A DNA stretch of 64,000 bases from Pseudoalteromonas luteoviolacea B = ATCC 29581 (GTDB lineage: Bacteria > Pseudomonadota > Gammaproteobacteria > Enterobacterales > Alteromonadaceae): assembly GCA_000333235.1 (NCBI GenBank), contig CAPN01000057.1, positions 1-64,000 on the forward strand. Direction: 5' to 3'. The notes beneath the pieces were generated by a model. The model had not been told where the DNA came from and made no database searches. It worked only from the letters and a program-made list of their open reading frames with translations. Position numbers and translations under genes: made by a program. Each line of letters opens with the position of its first letter. The first letter of the stretch is position 1. Shown here piece by piece: positions 16,690 to 26,825 of this stretch.

Positions 16690-18783
16690 ATGATAACAAC
16701 AAAACAACTAAAGTTAGGTGCATTAAGCCTAGCAATCGCAGCTGCATTTCAAGCTCCAGCAGCATTTGCAGCGACACCAAGTAATGAATTAGCGGCAAAG
16801 ATTGCAAATCAACCAACCTCAGGTACGCAGTTTATTATTAAATACAAAACCAACGATGACCAAATGTTTGCAAATCAATCAATTGAACAGCTTAATGCAC
16901 ACGCAAAGCAATTTGTTGATAACTTCGCAGGCAATAAAAGCAATGCAAAAGCGAATTATGTCCGCTCAATGGCAGTACAAAGTCATCACGTGGTGCAAGC
17001 AAGCAAAAAGTTAACTGCTCAAGAAGCAGAAATGTTCATGCAGGAGATGATCGAAAGTGGTCAAATCGAATCCATTGAAATCGATCAAATGTTACAACCC
17101 TTCGCTACACCGAATGATCCACGTTATACCGATCAATGGCATTATTATGAAACAGCGGGTGGCTTAAACCTGCCAACTGCATGGAATACGGCAACAGGTG
17201 CCGGTGTGGTTGTGGCTGTACTTGATACGGGTTATCGCCCACATACCGATCTTAACGCCAACATTTTACCTGGGTATGACATGATCTCAAACCTATCAGT
17301 TGCAAATGATGGTGGTGGTCGTGATAGTGACGCTAAAGATCCGGGTGATGCCGTAGCAGCGAACGAGTGCGGAAATAACAATCAAGCCCAAAATTCAAGT
17401 TGGCATGGTACTCACGTTGCAGGCACTGTGGCTGCCGTGACGAACAACAATCAAGGTGTAGCTGGCGTTGCGTATGGTGCAAAAGTAGTGCCTGTTCGCG
17501 TACTTGGTAAATGTGGTGGTTTAACGTCTGACATTGCTGATGGCATTATTTGGGCATCTGGTGGCAGTGTTTCAGGCGTGCCATCAAACGCTAACCCTGC
17601 TCATGTTATCAACATGAGTTTAGGTGGAGCGGGTTCATGTAGCTCAGCAACACAAAGCGCTATCAACACCGCACGTGCAAACGGCACTGTGGTTGTCATC
17701 GCCGCAGGTAATGATAACGACAATGCAAACAACTACAACCCAGGCAACTGTTCTGGCGTTGTTAACGTTGCATCTGTCGGTCGAAATGGAGGCCGCGCCT
17801 ACTATTCTAACTACGGAACATCCATTGACGTTGCTGCACCGGGCGGCGCGCAAAGCTACGCGAATGATCCAAATGGCGTTTTATCAACACACAACTCTGG
17901 AAGCAATGGCCCATCATCAGATAGCTACCATTATTCTCAAGGTACGTCGATGGCAGCACCACATGTTGCAGGTGTCGCCGCACTTATCAAGCAAGTCAAG
18001 CCTTCTGCGACTCCAGATGAAATTGAATCCATTTTAAAATCAACAACCCGTTCATTCCCAGCAACATGCACAAACTGCGGAACAGGTATTGTTGATGCAG
18101 CAGCCGCTGTCGCCGCTGCGTCAGGGGGTGGGTCAACAACACCTGGCTCTGAATTACAAAATGGCGTCGCGGTAAATAACTTATCTGGCAGCAAAGACAG
18201 CCAAACTACCTTTACGTATAACGTCGCTTCTGGCGCAACTAAAGTTACCTTTACGATGAGTGGTGGTAGCGGTGATGCCGACATGTATGTACGCGCAGGC
18301 TCAGCGCCAACAACATCTGTTTTTGATTGTCGCCCATATCAAACTGGCAACAACGAAGTATGTAGTATCGATAACCCTGCTGCCGGTACATTCTATGTCA
18401 TGCTGAATGGTTACCAAGCGTATTCAGGTGTTAGTCTCGTTGCACAAACAACGGGCGGTGGCACAACGACTCCTCCAGCGGGCGGTGGCGGTACCGTTGC
18501 CGATATCTCTGCAAGCAAGAATCAGTGGAAACACTACACCATTGATGTACCAGCAGGTATGGCGTCGTTCACGGTAACGACGTCTGGCGGTACTGGTGAT
18601 GCCGATCTATACGTTAAGCGCGGCTCACAACCAACGAGCACGGTCTATGATTGTCGTCCATACAAAGGTGGAAATGCAGAAACGTGTACGTTCACCAACC
18701 CTCAAGCGGGTACGTACCACCTCAGTCTCTTTGCTTATGCGGCATTCACTGGCGTAACCCTCGACGCGCAGTACAAACCGTAA
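16690..18783 (+). CDS. Secreted subtilisin-like serine protease (S8) with two PPC domains
   Basis: A 697-residue exported protease beginning at 16690; an in-frame ATG at 16648 would place extra residues before the signal peptide (SLAIAAAFQAPAAFA). After an inhibitor-like propeptide (about 30-130) comes the catalytic domain: Asp in VVAVLDTGYRPHTDL, His in SSWHGTHVAGTVAA, Ser in QGTSMAAPHVAGVAALI. Two pre-peptidase C-terminal (PPC) domains follow, each with GDAD.YV..G and DCRPY, separated by Gly/Thr linkers; PPC domains are often removed after secretion. Type II secretion is expected. Its closest relatives should be Alteromonas/Pseudoalteromonas extracellular alkaline proteases. Confidence 0.94.
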   Translation: MITTKQLKLGALSLAIAAAFQAPAAFAATPSNELAAKIANQPTSGTQFIIKYKTNDDQMFANQSIEQLNAHAKQFVDNFAGNKSNAKANYVRSMAVQSHHVVQASKKLTAQEAEMFMQEMIESGQIESIEIDQMLQPFATPNDPRYTDQWHYYETAGGLNLPTAWNTATGAGVVVAVLDTGYRPHTDLNANILPGYDMISNLSVANDGGGRDSDAKDPGDAVAANECGNNNQAQNSSWHGTHVAGTVAAVTNNNQGVAGVAYGAKVVPVRVLGKCGGLTSDIADGIIWASGGSVSGVPSNANPAHVINMSLGGAGSCSSATQSAINTARANGTVVVIAAGNDNDNANNYNPGNCSGVVNVASVGRNGGRAYYSNYGTSIDVAAPGGAQSYANDPNGVLSTHNSGSNGPSSDSYHYSQGTSMAAPHVAGVAALIKQVKPSATPDEIESILKSTTRSFPATCTNCGTGIVDAAAAVAAASGGGSTTPGSELQNGVAVNNLSGSKDSQTTFTYNVASGATKVTFTMSGGSGDADMYVRAGSAPTTSVFDCRPYQTGNNEVCSIDNPAAGTFYVMLNGYQAYSGVSLVAQTTGGGTTTPPAGGGGTVADISASKNQWKHYTIDVPAGMASFTVTTSGGTGDADLYVKRGSQPTSTVYDCRPYKGGNAETCTFTNPQAGTYHLSLFAYAAFTGVTLDAQYKP

Positions 18784-18823
18784 CTGGCAGGCAACATCCC
18801 CAACAGTGTGTCATTGCACTGTA

Positions 18824-18870
18824 GATAAAGAAAAGGTCAGCGCGCGCTGGCCTTTTCTTATCATTTTTTT
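18824..18870 (+). terminator. Strong terminator after the S8 protease
   Basis: A long near-perfect stem (GATAAAGAAAAGGTCAGC / GCTGGCCTTTTCTTATC, 18824-18862) is followed by ATTTTTTT at 18863-18870. It lies between the protease and the convergent chemotaxis gene; the A-rich left flank gives weaker function on the minus strand. Confidence 0.88.
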
Positions 18871-18872
18871 AA

Positions 18873-20798
18873 TCACGACAAGCCCAGTGTTTGGCGAATG
18901 TCCTTCATTTGTTTATGCAATCTAGTTTGTATGTCACTGACTTGCGCATTTGACTGCGCCACTTGCTGTTTCATATTGAGCATCGAATCGTTAAATGACA
19001 CGAGCAGACTACTTTGCTGCGTTGCCAACCCCTTAGCTTGATTCGCGACTTTGTTCGCATGTTGTGCTCGATTTGCGACTTCTTCTGCATTGGCTTTTAA
19101 TTCGTGCGCGTGCGTTGTTTGCATTTGAGCATCATCCGCAAGCGCACTTATCTCGGTTGAGACTTGTGTCGAGTTTGCACTTAATGCTTGCAATTGCTGA
19201 TTAATATCAGACAAAGAATTTTGAGTTTGCTGTGCCAGTTTTCGTACTTCATCAGCCACTACTGCAAACCCACGGCCGTGCTCTCCGGCTCTGGCGGATT
19301 CAATCGCGGCGTTAAGCGCAAGCAAGTTCGTTTGTTCTGCGATCGTGCGGATCATCTCAATCACTTTACCAACGTCACTAACCCCATTGAGTAGTTCGTT
19401 TAAGCTCGTTTGACCAGACTCCACTCGCACTTGAGTATTTGAACTTGCTTTCAGCATATCCTCCGCAAAACCAACACTTTGTGACATGGTTACGAGCGTT
19501 GAACGAGCATTTTCAAACACTTCGTTATTAATATCGTCGACTTGCCCACCGAGCTGCTTAATTTCATCCAGCATGTCTTGTGTTTGCTCTACTTGTTCTG
19601 CCGTTTGTTCCGCTTGTTGGCGGATCTCACTTAGGTTGTCGTTCATTTCTTGCATAAAACCATTAACCACTGTGAGCATGGCTTGTCGCGCTTCATTTTC
19701 ACTTTGTTGACGTTCAAGTAATCGGTTGAAGTAATTCGCGATTTCACCAACTTCTGTGTGAGGGTTCAAATCATCGATACGCTTAAGTTCATTGCTTTCG
19801 AGTAAGAATGCAAAGCCACTGCGCAACTTACGCAGCGGATTTAGTACTTGAGAGCGCTGAACGAAGTAAACACCGACAGCAAGTAAAACCTGTAATCCTA
19901 TCGCAGCACTAAAGAACCACAATACGTTGAGTTTTAAGTCACCTTGTTCCGCTTTGAGCGCCTGCTCTGCACCGAGCAATGTATTTGATATCTGTTTTAT
20001 ATCCGCACGTAGGGATTCAATCCCCTTTCTACGCTCTTCAGTTTGCGTTAGCGTATTTGCAACATCTCGTTCAAATCGTTTAGGCCAACTTACTAATTCC
20101 GCTTTTATTTCTAACGCTTTATCTTCCGCTTCCGCACCAAAAAATAGCTCGTCTTCGTCAATTGGTAGCATGACGCCGAGATTCTCTAATTGCTCGATTG
20201 TGTTCGCTAGCGATAATAAATTTTCAATACTTCGATGTAGACTCTGCTTCGCGTTATCACTTGGGCTAATCACTTGATTATATGTATAAATAGATAAGTT
20301 AGTGACGTCGACAAAGTAATCTTTACTCGCTTCAAAATAACGTGCGGTAAGTGGATGCTGTCCTGCTTCTAAGGTGTAGTTAATCATTGAAGACGCCGAA
20401 CCGGCCATTTGACGCAGCGCATTATCGAGCAGGGCAAGTTCATTGCCAGAGAGCTTACCAATGGCACGATATTTACCTTGAATATCCTCATTTAATTTAA
20501 TGAGCTGTTGCTTTAACTTATCAGCCAGAGGTTCGGGCAAAGCCGTCAACGCATTTATCTGGATCTGTTTAATCACCAAAGAGGCTTTGGTAAGATACTG
20601 GCTGTCGCCTGCACTTAAGTAATCTTCTATCGTCCCTGATAAGTCCACCAACACTTGATTTTTCAATGCTGAATAGGTGCTATCTTGTTTGTCTAATTCA
20701 CTGAGTACTTGGCTTGCCCAAAACAACGTTGCTGCCATCACTAAACTTGCCGCAGTCAACAATATCGCTAGTAGCCGAGTAAACGAAGACACTCGCAT
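18873..20798 (-). CDS. Methyl-accepting chemotaxis protein
   Basis: A 641-residue transducer. The start is placed at 20798 because AAGGGG lies nine bases before that ATG; longer in-frame starts exist at 20807 and 20819. TM1 spans about 8-30 and TM2 about 295-315, with a roughly 260-residue helical periplasmic sensor between them and a HAMP domain after TM2 ([12 protein letters not shown]). The signalling hairpin tip reads [35 protein letters not shown] (cited by ends, about residues 490-524). The ligand is unknown; the helical sensor lacks Cache features. It lies alone, between the S8 protease terminator and rsmJ. Confidence 0.93.
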   Translation of the reverse strand: MRVSSFTRLLAILLTAASLVMAATLFWASQVLSELDKQDSTYSALKNQVLVDLSGTIEDYLSAGDSQYLTKASLVIKQIQINALTALPEPLADKLKQQLIKLNEDIQGKYRAIGKLSGNELALLDNALRQMAGSASSMINYTLEAGQHPLTARYFEASKDYFVDVTNLSIYTYNQVISPSDNAKQSLHRSIENLLSLANTIEQLENLGVMLPIDEDELFFGAEAEDKALEIKAELVSWPKRFERDVANTLTQTEERRKGIESLRADIKQISNTLLGAEQALKAEQGDLKLNVLWFFSAAIGLQVLLAVGVYFVQRSQVLNPLRKLRSGFAFLLESNELKRIDDLNPHTEVGEIANYFNRLLERQQSENEARQAMLTVVNGFMQEMNDNLSEIRQQAEQTAEQVEQTQDMLDEIKQLGGQVDDINNEVFENARSTLVTMSQSVGFAEDMLKASSNTQVRVESGQTSLNELLNGVSDVGKVIEMIRTIAEQTNLLALNAAIESARAGEHGRGFAVVADEVRKLAQQTQNSLSDINQQLQALSANSTQVSTEISALADDAQMQTTHAHELKANAEEVANRAQHANKVANQAKGLATQQSSLLVSFNDSMLNMKQQVAQSNAQVSDIQTRLHKQMKDIRQTLGLS

Positions 20799-20889
20799 AA
20801 TCCACATCCCCTTGGTCAATTTCGGGACTAGACTATTAAAGATTTATGACACTTTGATGTATTGTAAAAAAAATAGACTTTAGTCGTAA

Positions 20890-21645
20890 TTACTTCATCG
20901 CGGCTTTCACGTACACATCAAAGCGATTCTTTTTCGTTTCAATCTGCATACTCGGTTTTTGATTATTTAAGAAGGGCGCGTAATCCGGTCGCTTTACTAC
21001 CACTCGTTTAGTCGCCAACGTCATGCCAAATGACAAAAGCGCATCCGCGTCGCTATCACCGCCCACTAAGGATTGAAACACCCGCATTTCTTTTTTAACT
21101 AAAGCCGATTTTTCTCGGTGTGGAAACATTGGATCAAGATAGACAACATCCGGGTTAAAATGGCTATGTTCAAGCAGCTCATGGCTTGTGCCAAAGCTCA
21201 TTTTCATGTGAGTTTGCATCCATGAACCGATCTCAGCATCCTGATAAGCACGTTGAAGACCATCATATAATAATGCTGCAACCACGGGGTGGCGCTCGTG
21301 AAGCAATACTTCACAGCCAAGCGCAGCAAGAACAAAGGCATCACGTCCAAGCCCTGCTGTGCCATCGAGTACTTTAGGCGTCGCGCCTTTATTGAGTCCA
21401 ACGGCTTTAGCAATTGCTTGTCCTTTACCGCCACCAAATTTACGACGATGTGCAGCCGCTCCCGTTACAAAATCAACGTACACGGCACCGAGTTTTGGTT
21501 CATCATCCTTAAACAATTGCAGTCCTTTTTCATCGTAAATCAAACGAAAGCCCCGATTTAATTCAAACCACGTTGCTAAACCAAATTTCACTTCAATTTC
21601 GTCAAGGTAGGGACGATTTTCTGGATACGGACTGTGAATAACCAA
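20890..21645 (-). CDS. rsmJ: 16S rRNA m2G1516 methyltransferase
   Basis: A 251-residue SAM-dependent methyltransferase matching RsmJ (YhiQ). The family block [20 protein letters not shown] (about 56-75) precedes the SAM-binding loop [19 protein letters not shown] and the catalytic-type [22 protein letters not shown]. It methylates G1516 in helix 45 of 16S rRNA. In E. coli the gene neighbours prlC, and prlC is indeed nearby here at 23080-25128, separated by a response regulator gene. Confidence 0.93.
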   Translation of the reverse strand: MVIHSPYPENRPYLDEIEVKFGLATWFELNRGFRLIYDEKGLQLFKDDEPKLGAVYVDFVTGAAAHRRKFGGGKGQAIAKAVGLNKGATPKVLDGTAGLGRDAFVLAALGCEVLLHERHPVVAALLYDGLQRAYQDAEIGSWMQTHMKMSFGTSHELLEHSHFNPDVVYLDPMFPHREKSALVKKEMRVFQSLVGGDSDADALLSFGMTLATKRVVVKRPDYAPFLNNQKPSMQIETKKNRFDVYVKAAMK

Positions 21646-21670
21646 GCTTACTCCTACAAGGCGAATAAAA

Positions 21671-21694
21671 AGGGCACACCAAAAGGTGTGCCCT
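21671..21694. terminator. Hairpin upstream of rsmJ
   Basis: AGGGCACACC and GGTGTGCCCT form a perfect 10-bp stem with an AAAA loop; ATTATA follows on the plus strand and TTTTATTC on the minus strand. It lies between rsmJ and the response regulator gene, both on the minus strand, so it probably ends the response-regulator transcript. Confidence 0.75.
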
Positions 21695-21716
21695 ATTATA
21701 CCGAAACCTCACTGAA

Positions 21717-21780
21717 CCCCAATCTATTTGTAGATGCCTGTAAATGCTTTCTGAATCAAGCATCTTCAAATAGATTGGGT
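21717..21780. repeat. Short inverted repeat of the intergenic palindrome family
   Basis: CCCAATCTATTTG (21718-21730) is the exact inverse of CAAATAGATTGGG (21767-21779), with TAGATGC/GCATCTT extending the stem. The end sequence ACCCAATCT(A/G)TTTG matches the end of the repeat at 10454. It may be a minimal or internally deleted member of that family, placed just past the stop of the response regulator gene. Confidence 0.65.
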
Positions 21781-21799
21781 ATATTCGAGCCAACTTGCT

Positions 21800-22960
21800 T
21801 TAAAACAGCTCAATGTCAGTTTGCGCTGGCACGTCTTCTTCACCCCATGGTTTAGCAATTCGATTTAGACTTTCAATCAACTCATGGCGTACATCGGTTA
21901 TTTCAGTGAGCTTATATTTAATGATGGATAGTTCATCGTTTAAAAAAGAAAAATGTTGGTACAATTTATCGATTTCATCAACTTCCTCAACACTCAAAGA
22001 GGCATCCGTTTTTTCTCGTAATTGCGCAACCGCAGCTTCAAACGCCATCAATTTAGTACTTTGATGCTCACTGATACCGATTAGCTGCTCGGAAAGTTCT
22101 TCGAATACAATACCAATTTGCTCAACTTTACTTAACGCTTCTTCGCTTACTTCCATATCCTTGATTTTCGCATTCGTCGCTTCAAGAATATGCGGAAGCA
22201 AATCTTTATATCGACCATAAAGCGCTTCGTCATCGACTGGCATATTTTTAATAAGCAGAGAAACTTTCGGGTAGTTAATGATGGTACGACGACCAAAATC
22301 AACAAACCGGCTACCATCTTTGTGCTTTTCTAATAGCTCTTGCTCAATCGGTTGCACCGCCCCTTCTGCTGAGAAAAACATTGCGCTGTTGTGATACCAA
22401 AACGCGACAGCGACATCCAGCTGTAAAGGCAAGAAAAATTCAAAGAAATAGTCTCCAAGCGTTTTTAAGTCATGAGCATGATAGCTCTGGCCAACATAAC
22501 GCATGATCCGCCCCATATCACCCGAGTCAGTCATGGCAATTTCAGCTGTTAATTGCGCGCGTTCGACATCTTGGCTCAACCGTTTTGAATGCTGCATATA
22601 CTGATAGAGCACTTTAATCCGCGCTTTCAGTTCGTCCGCCTCAAATGGCTTAACAATATAATCCGATGCGCCACTATTATAACCACGCATCCGCTCATCT
22701 ATGCCTGCTCTAGACGATAAAAACATCACTGGAATATCCGCTGTTTGTTTACACTTTTTCAGCTTTTCACAAACCTCATACCCCGTCATACCCGGCATTT
22801 CTACATCAAGAAGAATAATATCAGGATGGTATTTAAGTGCCTGCCTAATCCCCTCGTCGCCGTTTTTTGCGTGGATCAAGGTGCAAAATTGAGATAAGGA
22901 TTCATCAATAATGTGATGTACCAATCGGTCATCATCGATCGCTAGCACCAGTTTGGACAT
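21800..22960 (-). CDS. Response regulator with unusual helical output region
   Basis: A 386-residue protein. Residues 1-122 form a receiver domain with the acidic pocket in LAIDDDR, phospho-Asp in IILLDVEMPGMTGYEV (about 52) and Lys in YIVKPFEADEL. No HTH, GGDEF or HD domain follows. Residues about 135-265 look like a globular alpha/beta domain (FFEFFLPLQLDVAVAFWYHNS), and residues 270-386 are strongly helical (coiled-coil-like EELSEQLIGISEHQSTKLMAFEAAVAQLREK). A protein-protein output is likely. No sensor kinase is adjacent. Confidence 0.85.
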   Translation of the reverse strand: MSKLVLAIDDDRLVHHIIDESLSQFCTLIHAKNGDEGIRQALKYHPDIILLDVEMPGMTGYEVCEKLKKCKQTADIPVMFLSSRAGIDERMRGYNSGASDYIVKPFEADELKARIKVLYQYMQHSKRLSQDVERAQLTAEIAMTDSGDMGRIMRYVGQSYHAHDLKTLGDYFFEFFLPLQLDVAVAFWYHNSAMFFSAEGAVQPIEQELLEKHKDGSRFVDFGRRTIINYPKVSLLIKNMPVDDEALYGRYKDLLPHILEATNAKIKDMEVSEEALSKVEQIGIVFEELSEQLIGISEHQSTKLMAFEAAVAQLREKTDASLSVEEVDEIDKLYQHFSFLNDELSIIKYKLTEITDVRHELIESLNRIAKPWGEEDVPAQTDIELF

Positions 22961-23024
22961 ACAGCTTTCCCTATTTTTTCATATCTTTAAATAGCATAGT
23001 CAGTGTGAAAATTTTTGCTAACGA

Positions 23025-23048
23025 AAAAGCACCAATACTGGTGCTTTT
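23025..23048. terminator. Terminator after prlC
   Basis: AAAAGCACCA (23025-23034) pairs with TGGTGCTTTT (23039-23048) around ATAC. It lies 30 bases past the prlC stop on the minus strand, where the stem ends in T residues, and upstream of the response regulator start. Confidence 0.8.
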
Positions 23049-23079
23049 ATCGCCATATCATCACTGAACTTGTTTTAAA

Positions 23080-25128
23080 TCATGCGGCATCAACAGAAAT
23101 ACCACTGTGACGCAATAATGCATCAACACTCGGTGCTCTCCCTCTAAAGCGCTCAAATAAAACCATAGGCGCTTCAGAACCGCCCTTTTCAAGAATATTT
23201 TGTCTAAAATCGATACCTGCAGCTGTACTAAAGATACCTTCTTCTTCAAAACGCGAGAACGCATCCGCCGAGAGCACTTCAGCCCATTTGTAAGAATAAT
23301 AGCCAGCGCAATAGCCACCAGCAAAAATGTGACTAAAGCTATGCTGAAAACGGTTAAACTCAGGTGCTTTTACCACTGCAGTTTTTTCACGAACCGCATT
23401 CAAAGTCGCTTGAATATTACAGGTATCGGTTGGGCGATAATCTGCATGGATATGGAAATCAAACAGCGCGAATTCAAGTTGGCGCAACATCATCATAGCC
23501 GACTGGTAATTTTTCGCCGCGAGCAGTTTATCAAGCAAATCTTTTGGTAATGGCTCACCGGTCTCATAGTGACCAGAAATAAGATTGAGCGCTTGCTCAT
23601 CAAAACACCAGTTTTCTAAGAATTGACTCGGTAATTCAACTGCATCCCAAGGTACACCATTAATGCCCGCGACTGGCGACGCATCCACTTGGGTCAACAT
23701 GTGATGAATACCGTGACCAAACTCATGGAACAAGGTTGTTACTTCATTGTGCGTAAACAACGCCGGTTTGCCACCCACCGCTTTATTAAAATTACACACA
23801 AGATACGCAACCGGAATTTGTATACTCCCATCGATACGCTCACGGCGACCAAGGCACACATCCATCCACGCACCGCCACGCTTCTTTTCTCGCGCATAAA
23901 GATCTAAATAAAACTGGCCACGCAATGTGTTGTGCTCATCATACAAAGAGAAGAACCGCACATCTTTATGGTAAGTGTCGATGCCTTGCTCTTCTACAAC
24001 CCGGATCCCAAACAGGCGCTTCACGGTTTCGAATAGACCATTTAGCACTTTATCTGCAGGAAAATAAGGTCGTAACAATTCATCTGAAATAGCGTATTTC
24101 GCCTGTTTAAGCTTTTCACCAAAATAGCCATAATCCCAAGCTTCGAGTTGTTCTACCCCAAATTCTTTTTTCGCAAACGCGCGCAGCTCATCCACTTCAC
24201 TTTGTGCTTGCGCTTTAGACTTTATTGCTAAGTCATTCAGGAATGAAAAAACTTGCTCAGGTGTCTCGGCCATTTTAGTAGCCAAAGACTTCTCCGCAAA
24301 ATTCTTAAAGCCAAGTAATTGAGCCAATTCATGACGCAGTGCTAACTCTTCTTTCATTATTGCTGAGTTGTCGAATTCACCCGCATTTGGACCGAGATCG
24401 GACGCTCTGGTCACGAAGGCTCGATAGGCTTGTTCACGGATCGCTCGATTATCTGCGTAGGTCATAATGGGTAAGTAAGAAGGGAAATCTAACGTAAATA
24501 CCCACCCTTCTAACGCTTTACTCTCGGCAGTATGGGCTGCAAGCGCAAGTGCAGACTCTGGTAACCCGGCCAATTCGCTGTCATCGGTAATATGTAACTG
24601 CCAAGCTTGCGTCGCATCTAATACATTATTGCTAAACTTCGTGGCCAATTCTGATAAGCGAACCACAATTTCGCCATAGCGTTTTTGTTTTTCTGGCTCA
24701 AGCGCAATACCCGAGAGCGTAAAGTCACGCAGCGCATTATCGATACTCGTTTGTTTTGCGATGCTTAACGTGTCAAAGGTGTCACTTTCTTTCAAAGCTT
24801 TGTACGCTTTATACAAGCCTTGGTGTTGACCAACAAAAGTAGAATATTCGGATAACAATGGCAAACAAGCTTCATACGCCTCGCGCAGTGCTTCACTGTT
24901 GACGACCGAATTCATGTGACTCACAGGAGAAAACATGCGCGATAAATTATCATCGACCTCTTCAAGTGGCTCTATGAAATTTTCCCACGTAAAGGTATCT
25001 TGTTGTAATACCTTGTCAATGGTTTCACGACACTGTTTGATCGCAGCTTCAAGGGCTGGCACAACGTGATCTGGTTTAATCTGAGAAAATGGGGGTAAAC
25101 CGGAAAGTCCAATTAATGGATTACTCAT
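23080..25128 (-). CDS. prlC: Oligopeptidase A (M3 family)
   Basis: A 682-residue cytoplasmic zinc metallopeptidase, the usual length for PrlC. The zinc-binding HEXXH is in TTLFHEFGHGIHHMLTQ (about 470-486) with the third ligand region downstream in GVPWDAVELPSQFLENW. It degrades oligopeptides including cleaved signal peptides. It is one gene upstream of a response regulator and two upstream of rsmJ, recalling the prlC-rsmJ pairing of enterobacteria. Confidence 0.94.
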   Translation of the reverse strand: MSNPLIGLSGLPPFSQIKPDHVVPALEAAIKQCRETIDKVLQQDTFTWENFIEPLEEVDDNLSRMFSPVSHMNSVVNSEALREAYEACLPLLSEYSTFVGQHQGLYKAYKALKESDTFDTLSIAKQTSIDNALRDFTLSGIALEPEKQKRYGEIVVRLSELATKFSNNVLDATQAWQLHITDDSELAGLPESALALAAHTAESKALEGWVFTLDFPSYLPIMTYADNRAIREQAYRAFVTRASDLGPNAGEFDNSAIMKEELALRHELAQLLGFKNFAEKSLATKMAETPEQVFSFLNDLAIKSKAQAQSEVDELRAFAKKEFGVEQLEAWDYGYFGEKLKQAKYAISDELLRPYFPADKVLNGLFETVKRLFGIRVVEEQGIDTYHKDVRFFSLYDEHNTLRGQFYLDLYAREKKRGGAWMDVCLGRRERIDGSIQIPVAYLVCNFNKAVGGKPALFTHNEVTTLFHEFGHGIHHMLTQVDASPVAGINGVPWDAVELPSQFLENWCFDEQALNLISGHYETGEPLPKDLLDKLLAAKNYQSAMMMLRQLEFALFDFHIHADYRPTDTCNIQATLNAVREKTAVVKAPEFNRFQHSFSHIFAGGYCAGYYSYKWAEVLSADAFSRFEEEGIFSTAAGIDFRQNILEKGGSEAPMVLFERFRGRAPSVDALLRHSGISVDAA

Positions 25129-25439
25129 AGCAACTCGCTTATCTGTTTACGTATTCTATGCAACTTGAAATTGGGGCAAATGCCTCAATTACAAGTTAAA
25201 CTGTAATTTTTTAAAAGCGTAGCAGGTCTGTTAATCGATTGGTTTAATATTTCATTCTTTTTTAATGGCCGAAAACGCCAGTATATGGCCAAACAACGTG
25301 AAGATGCCCATTTTAGAGCTTCACCGTGTTTTCAATACGCGGCGTGCTAATGTAAGAATGGCACCTACTAAATTAGCGTAACAACGCAGTGGAAACACAG
25401 TGGCGCTCCCAATTTATTGCCAAGTAAAGAGGAAAGAAA
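25129..25439. other. Divergent intergenic region, prlC / gorA
   Basis: 311 bases without a gene between divergent prlC and gorA. The half next to prlC is AT-rich and probably carries its promoter. The half next to gorA is filled by an intergenic repeat (25300-25414). AGAGGAAAG at 25430 is the gorA Shine-Dalgarno. No OxyR-type site could be picked out by eye. Confidence 0.5.
25300..25414. repeat. Intergenic imperfect palindrome, copy 2
   Basis: Its interior aligns with the copy at 10484-10582: shared CGTGTTTTCAATAC, then a GC-rich CGGCGTGC/CGGCACGC step, TTAGCG.AACAACG, and GGAAACAC..TGGCGCTCC. Its left edge GAAGATGCC also matches the GCATCTTC theme in the short copy at 21760. It lies immediately before the gorA ribosome-binding site, so it would be transcribed in the gorA leader if the promoter is upstream. 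Confidence 0.65.
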
Positions 25440-26795
25440 ATGGCACAACATTTTGACTATATCGCCATCGGTGGTGGCAGTGGTGGAATAGCATCAGCGA
25501 ATCGTGCAGCGATGCGCGGCGCAAAAGTAGCGCTTATTGAAGCCAAACATCTCGGTGGAACGTGCGTCAATGTGGGTTGCGTGCCAAAAAAAGTGATGTG
25601 GCATGGCGCACAAGTGGCTGAGGCTATCAAATTGTATGCCCCTGACTATGGCTTTGATGTCGAATTAAAAAACTTCGATTGGGGTAAATTAGTAGAAAGT
25701 CGCGAAGCTTACATTGGCCGCATACATCAAGGCTACAATAACTACCTCGCAAAAAATGGCGTCACTGTAATAAATGGCTTCGCGAAGTTTATTGATAACC
25801 ATACGCTCGACGTGAATGGCGCGCGCTATACGGCTGATCACATTTGTATCGCGGTAGGCGGTAAGCCAACTATTCCTGATATTCCAGGCGCACACTATGG
25901 CATCGACTCCAATGGCTTTTTTGAACTCCAAACGCAACCTAGGCGCGTTGCAGTAGTTGGTGCTGGCTATATTGCAGTTGAACTAGCGGGCGTTTTACAC
26001 AGCCTTGGCACAGAAACCCATCTCTTTGTACGCAAGCAAACCCCGCTGCGTACCTTCGATCCTCTTGTGGTCGAAACGCTCACCGAAGTCATGGCAAAGG
26101 AAGGGCCCAAACTGCATCCGAACTCAACACCAGAGAAACTCACAAAAGAGACTGACGGCTCCATTACATTACACCTAGAGGACGGCCAATCTCACAATGT
26201 AGATCACGTTATTTGGGCAATTGGGCGTCAACCTGTCACCGATCAAATTAACTTAGCAGCCACACAGGTCCAAACTACTGCCAGCGGTCACATCAAAGTA
26301 GATGAATACCAGAATACGGCCGTGCCAGGTATCTATGCATTAGGTGATATTATGGACGGGGGTATTGAATTAACGCCCGTTGCAGTAAAAGCCGGCCGAA
26401 TGCTCGCCGAACGATTATTTAACCCTGCCCTGCCCAATGCAAAAATGGACTACAATTTAGTCCCAACCGTAGTGTTTAGTCATCCTCCTATTGGCACTAT
26501 CGGGTTAACCGAACCACAAGCGCGTGAACAATATGGTGATCAAGTAAAAGTCTATACCTCTACGTTTGCCGCCATGTACACCGCGGTTACACATCACCGC
26601 CAACCGGTGCGCATGAAACTAGTGTGCGTTGGGGACAATGAAAAAGTCGTGGGCTTACATGGAATTGGTTTTGCCGTCGATGAAATGATCCAAGGGTTTG
26701 CTGTGGCCATGAAAATGGGTGCAACCAAAGCGGACTTCGACGCCGTTGTCGCCATCCACCCCACTGGCTCAGAAGAATTTGTTACTATGCGGTAA
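25440..26795 (+). CDS. gorA: Glutathione-disulfide reductase
   Basis: A 451-residue FAD enzyme that reduces GSSG with NADPH in the cytoplasm. FAD-binding [14 protein letters not shown] is at 11-24, the redox disulfide in [17 protein letters not shown] (about 38-54), the NADPH site in [19 protein letters not shown], and the interface catalytic His in [14 protein letters not shown] at the C terminus. Length and motifs match Gor rather than dihydrolipoamide dehydrogenase. It is followed 30 bases on by a hypothetical protein gene. Confidence 0.94.
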   Translation: MAQHFDYIAIGGGSGGIASANRAAMRGAKVALIEAKHLGGTCVNVGCVPKKVMWHGAQVAEAIKLYAPDYGFDVELKNFDWGKLVESREAYIGRIHQGYNNYLAKNGVTVINGFAKFIDNHTLDVNGARYTADHICIAVGGKPTIPDIPGAHYGIDSNGFFELQTQPRRVAVVGAGYIAVELAGVLHSLGTETHLFVRKQTPLRTFDPLVVETLTEVMAKEGPKLHPNSTPEKLTKETDGSITLHLEDGQSHNVDHVIWAIGRQPVTDQINLAATQVQTTASGHIKVDEYQNTAVPGIYALGDIMDGGIELTPVAVKAGRMLAERLFNPALPNAKMDYNLVPTVVFSHPPIGTIGLTEPQAREQYGDQVKVYTSTFAAMYTAVTHHRQPVRMKLVCVGDNEKVVGLHGIGFAVDEMIQGFAVAMKMGATKADFDAVVAIHPTGSEEFVTMR

Positions 26796-26825
26796 TTTGC
26801 TGTATTAAAATCCAAGGAAGGATAT

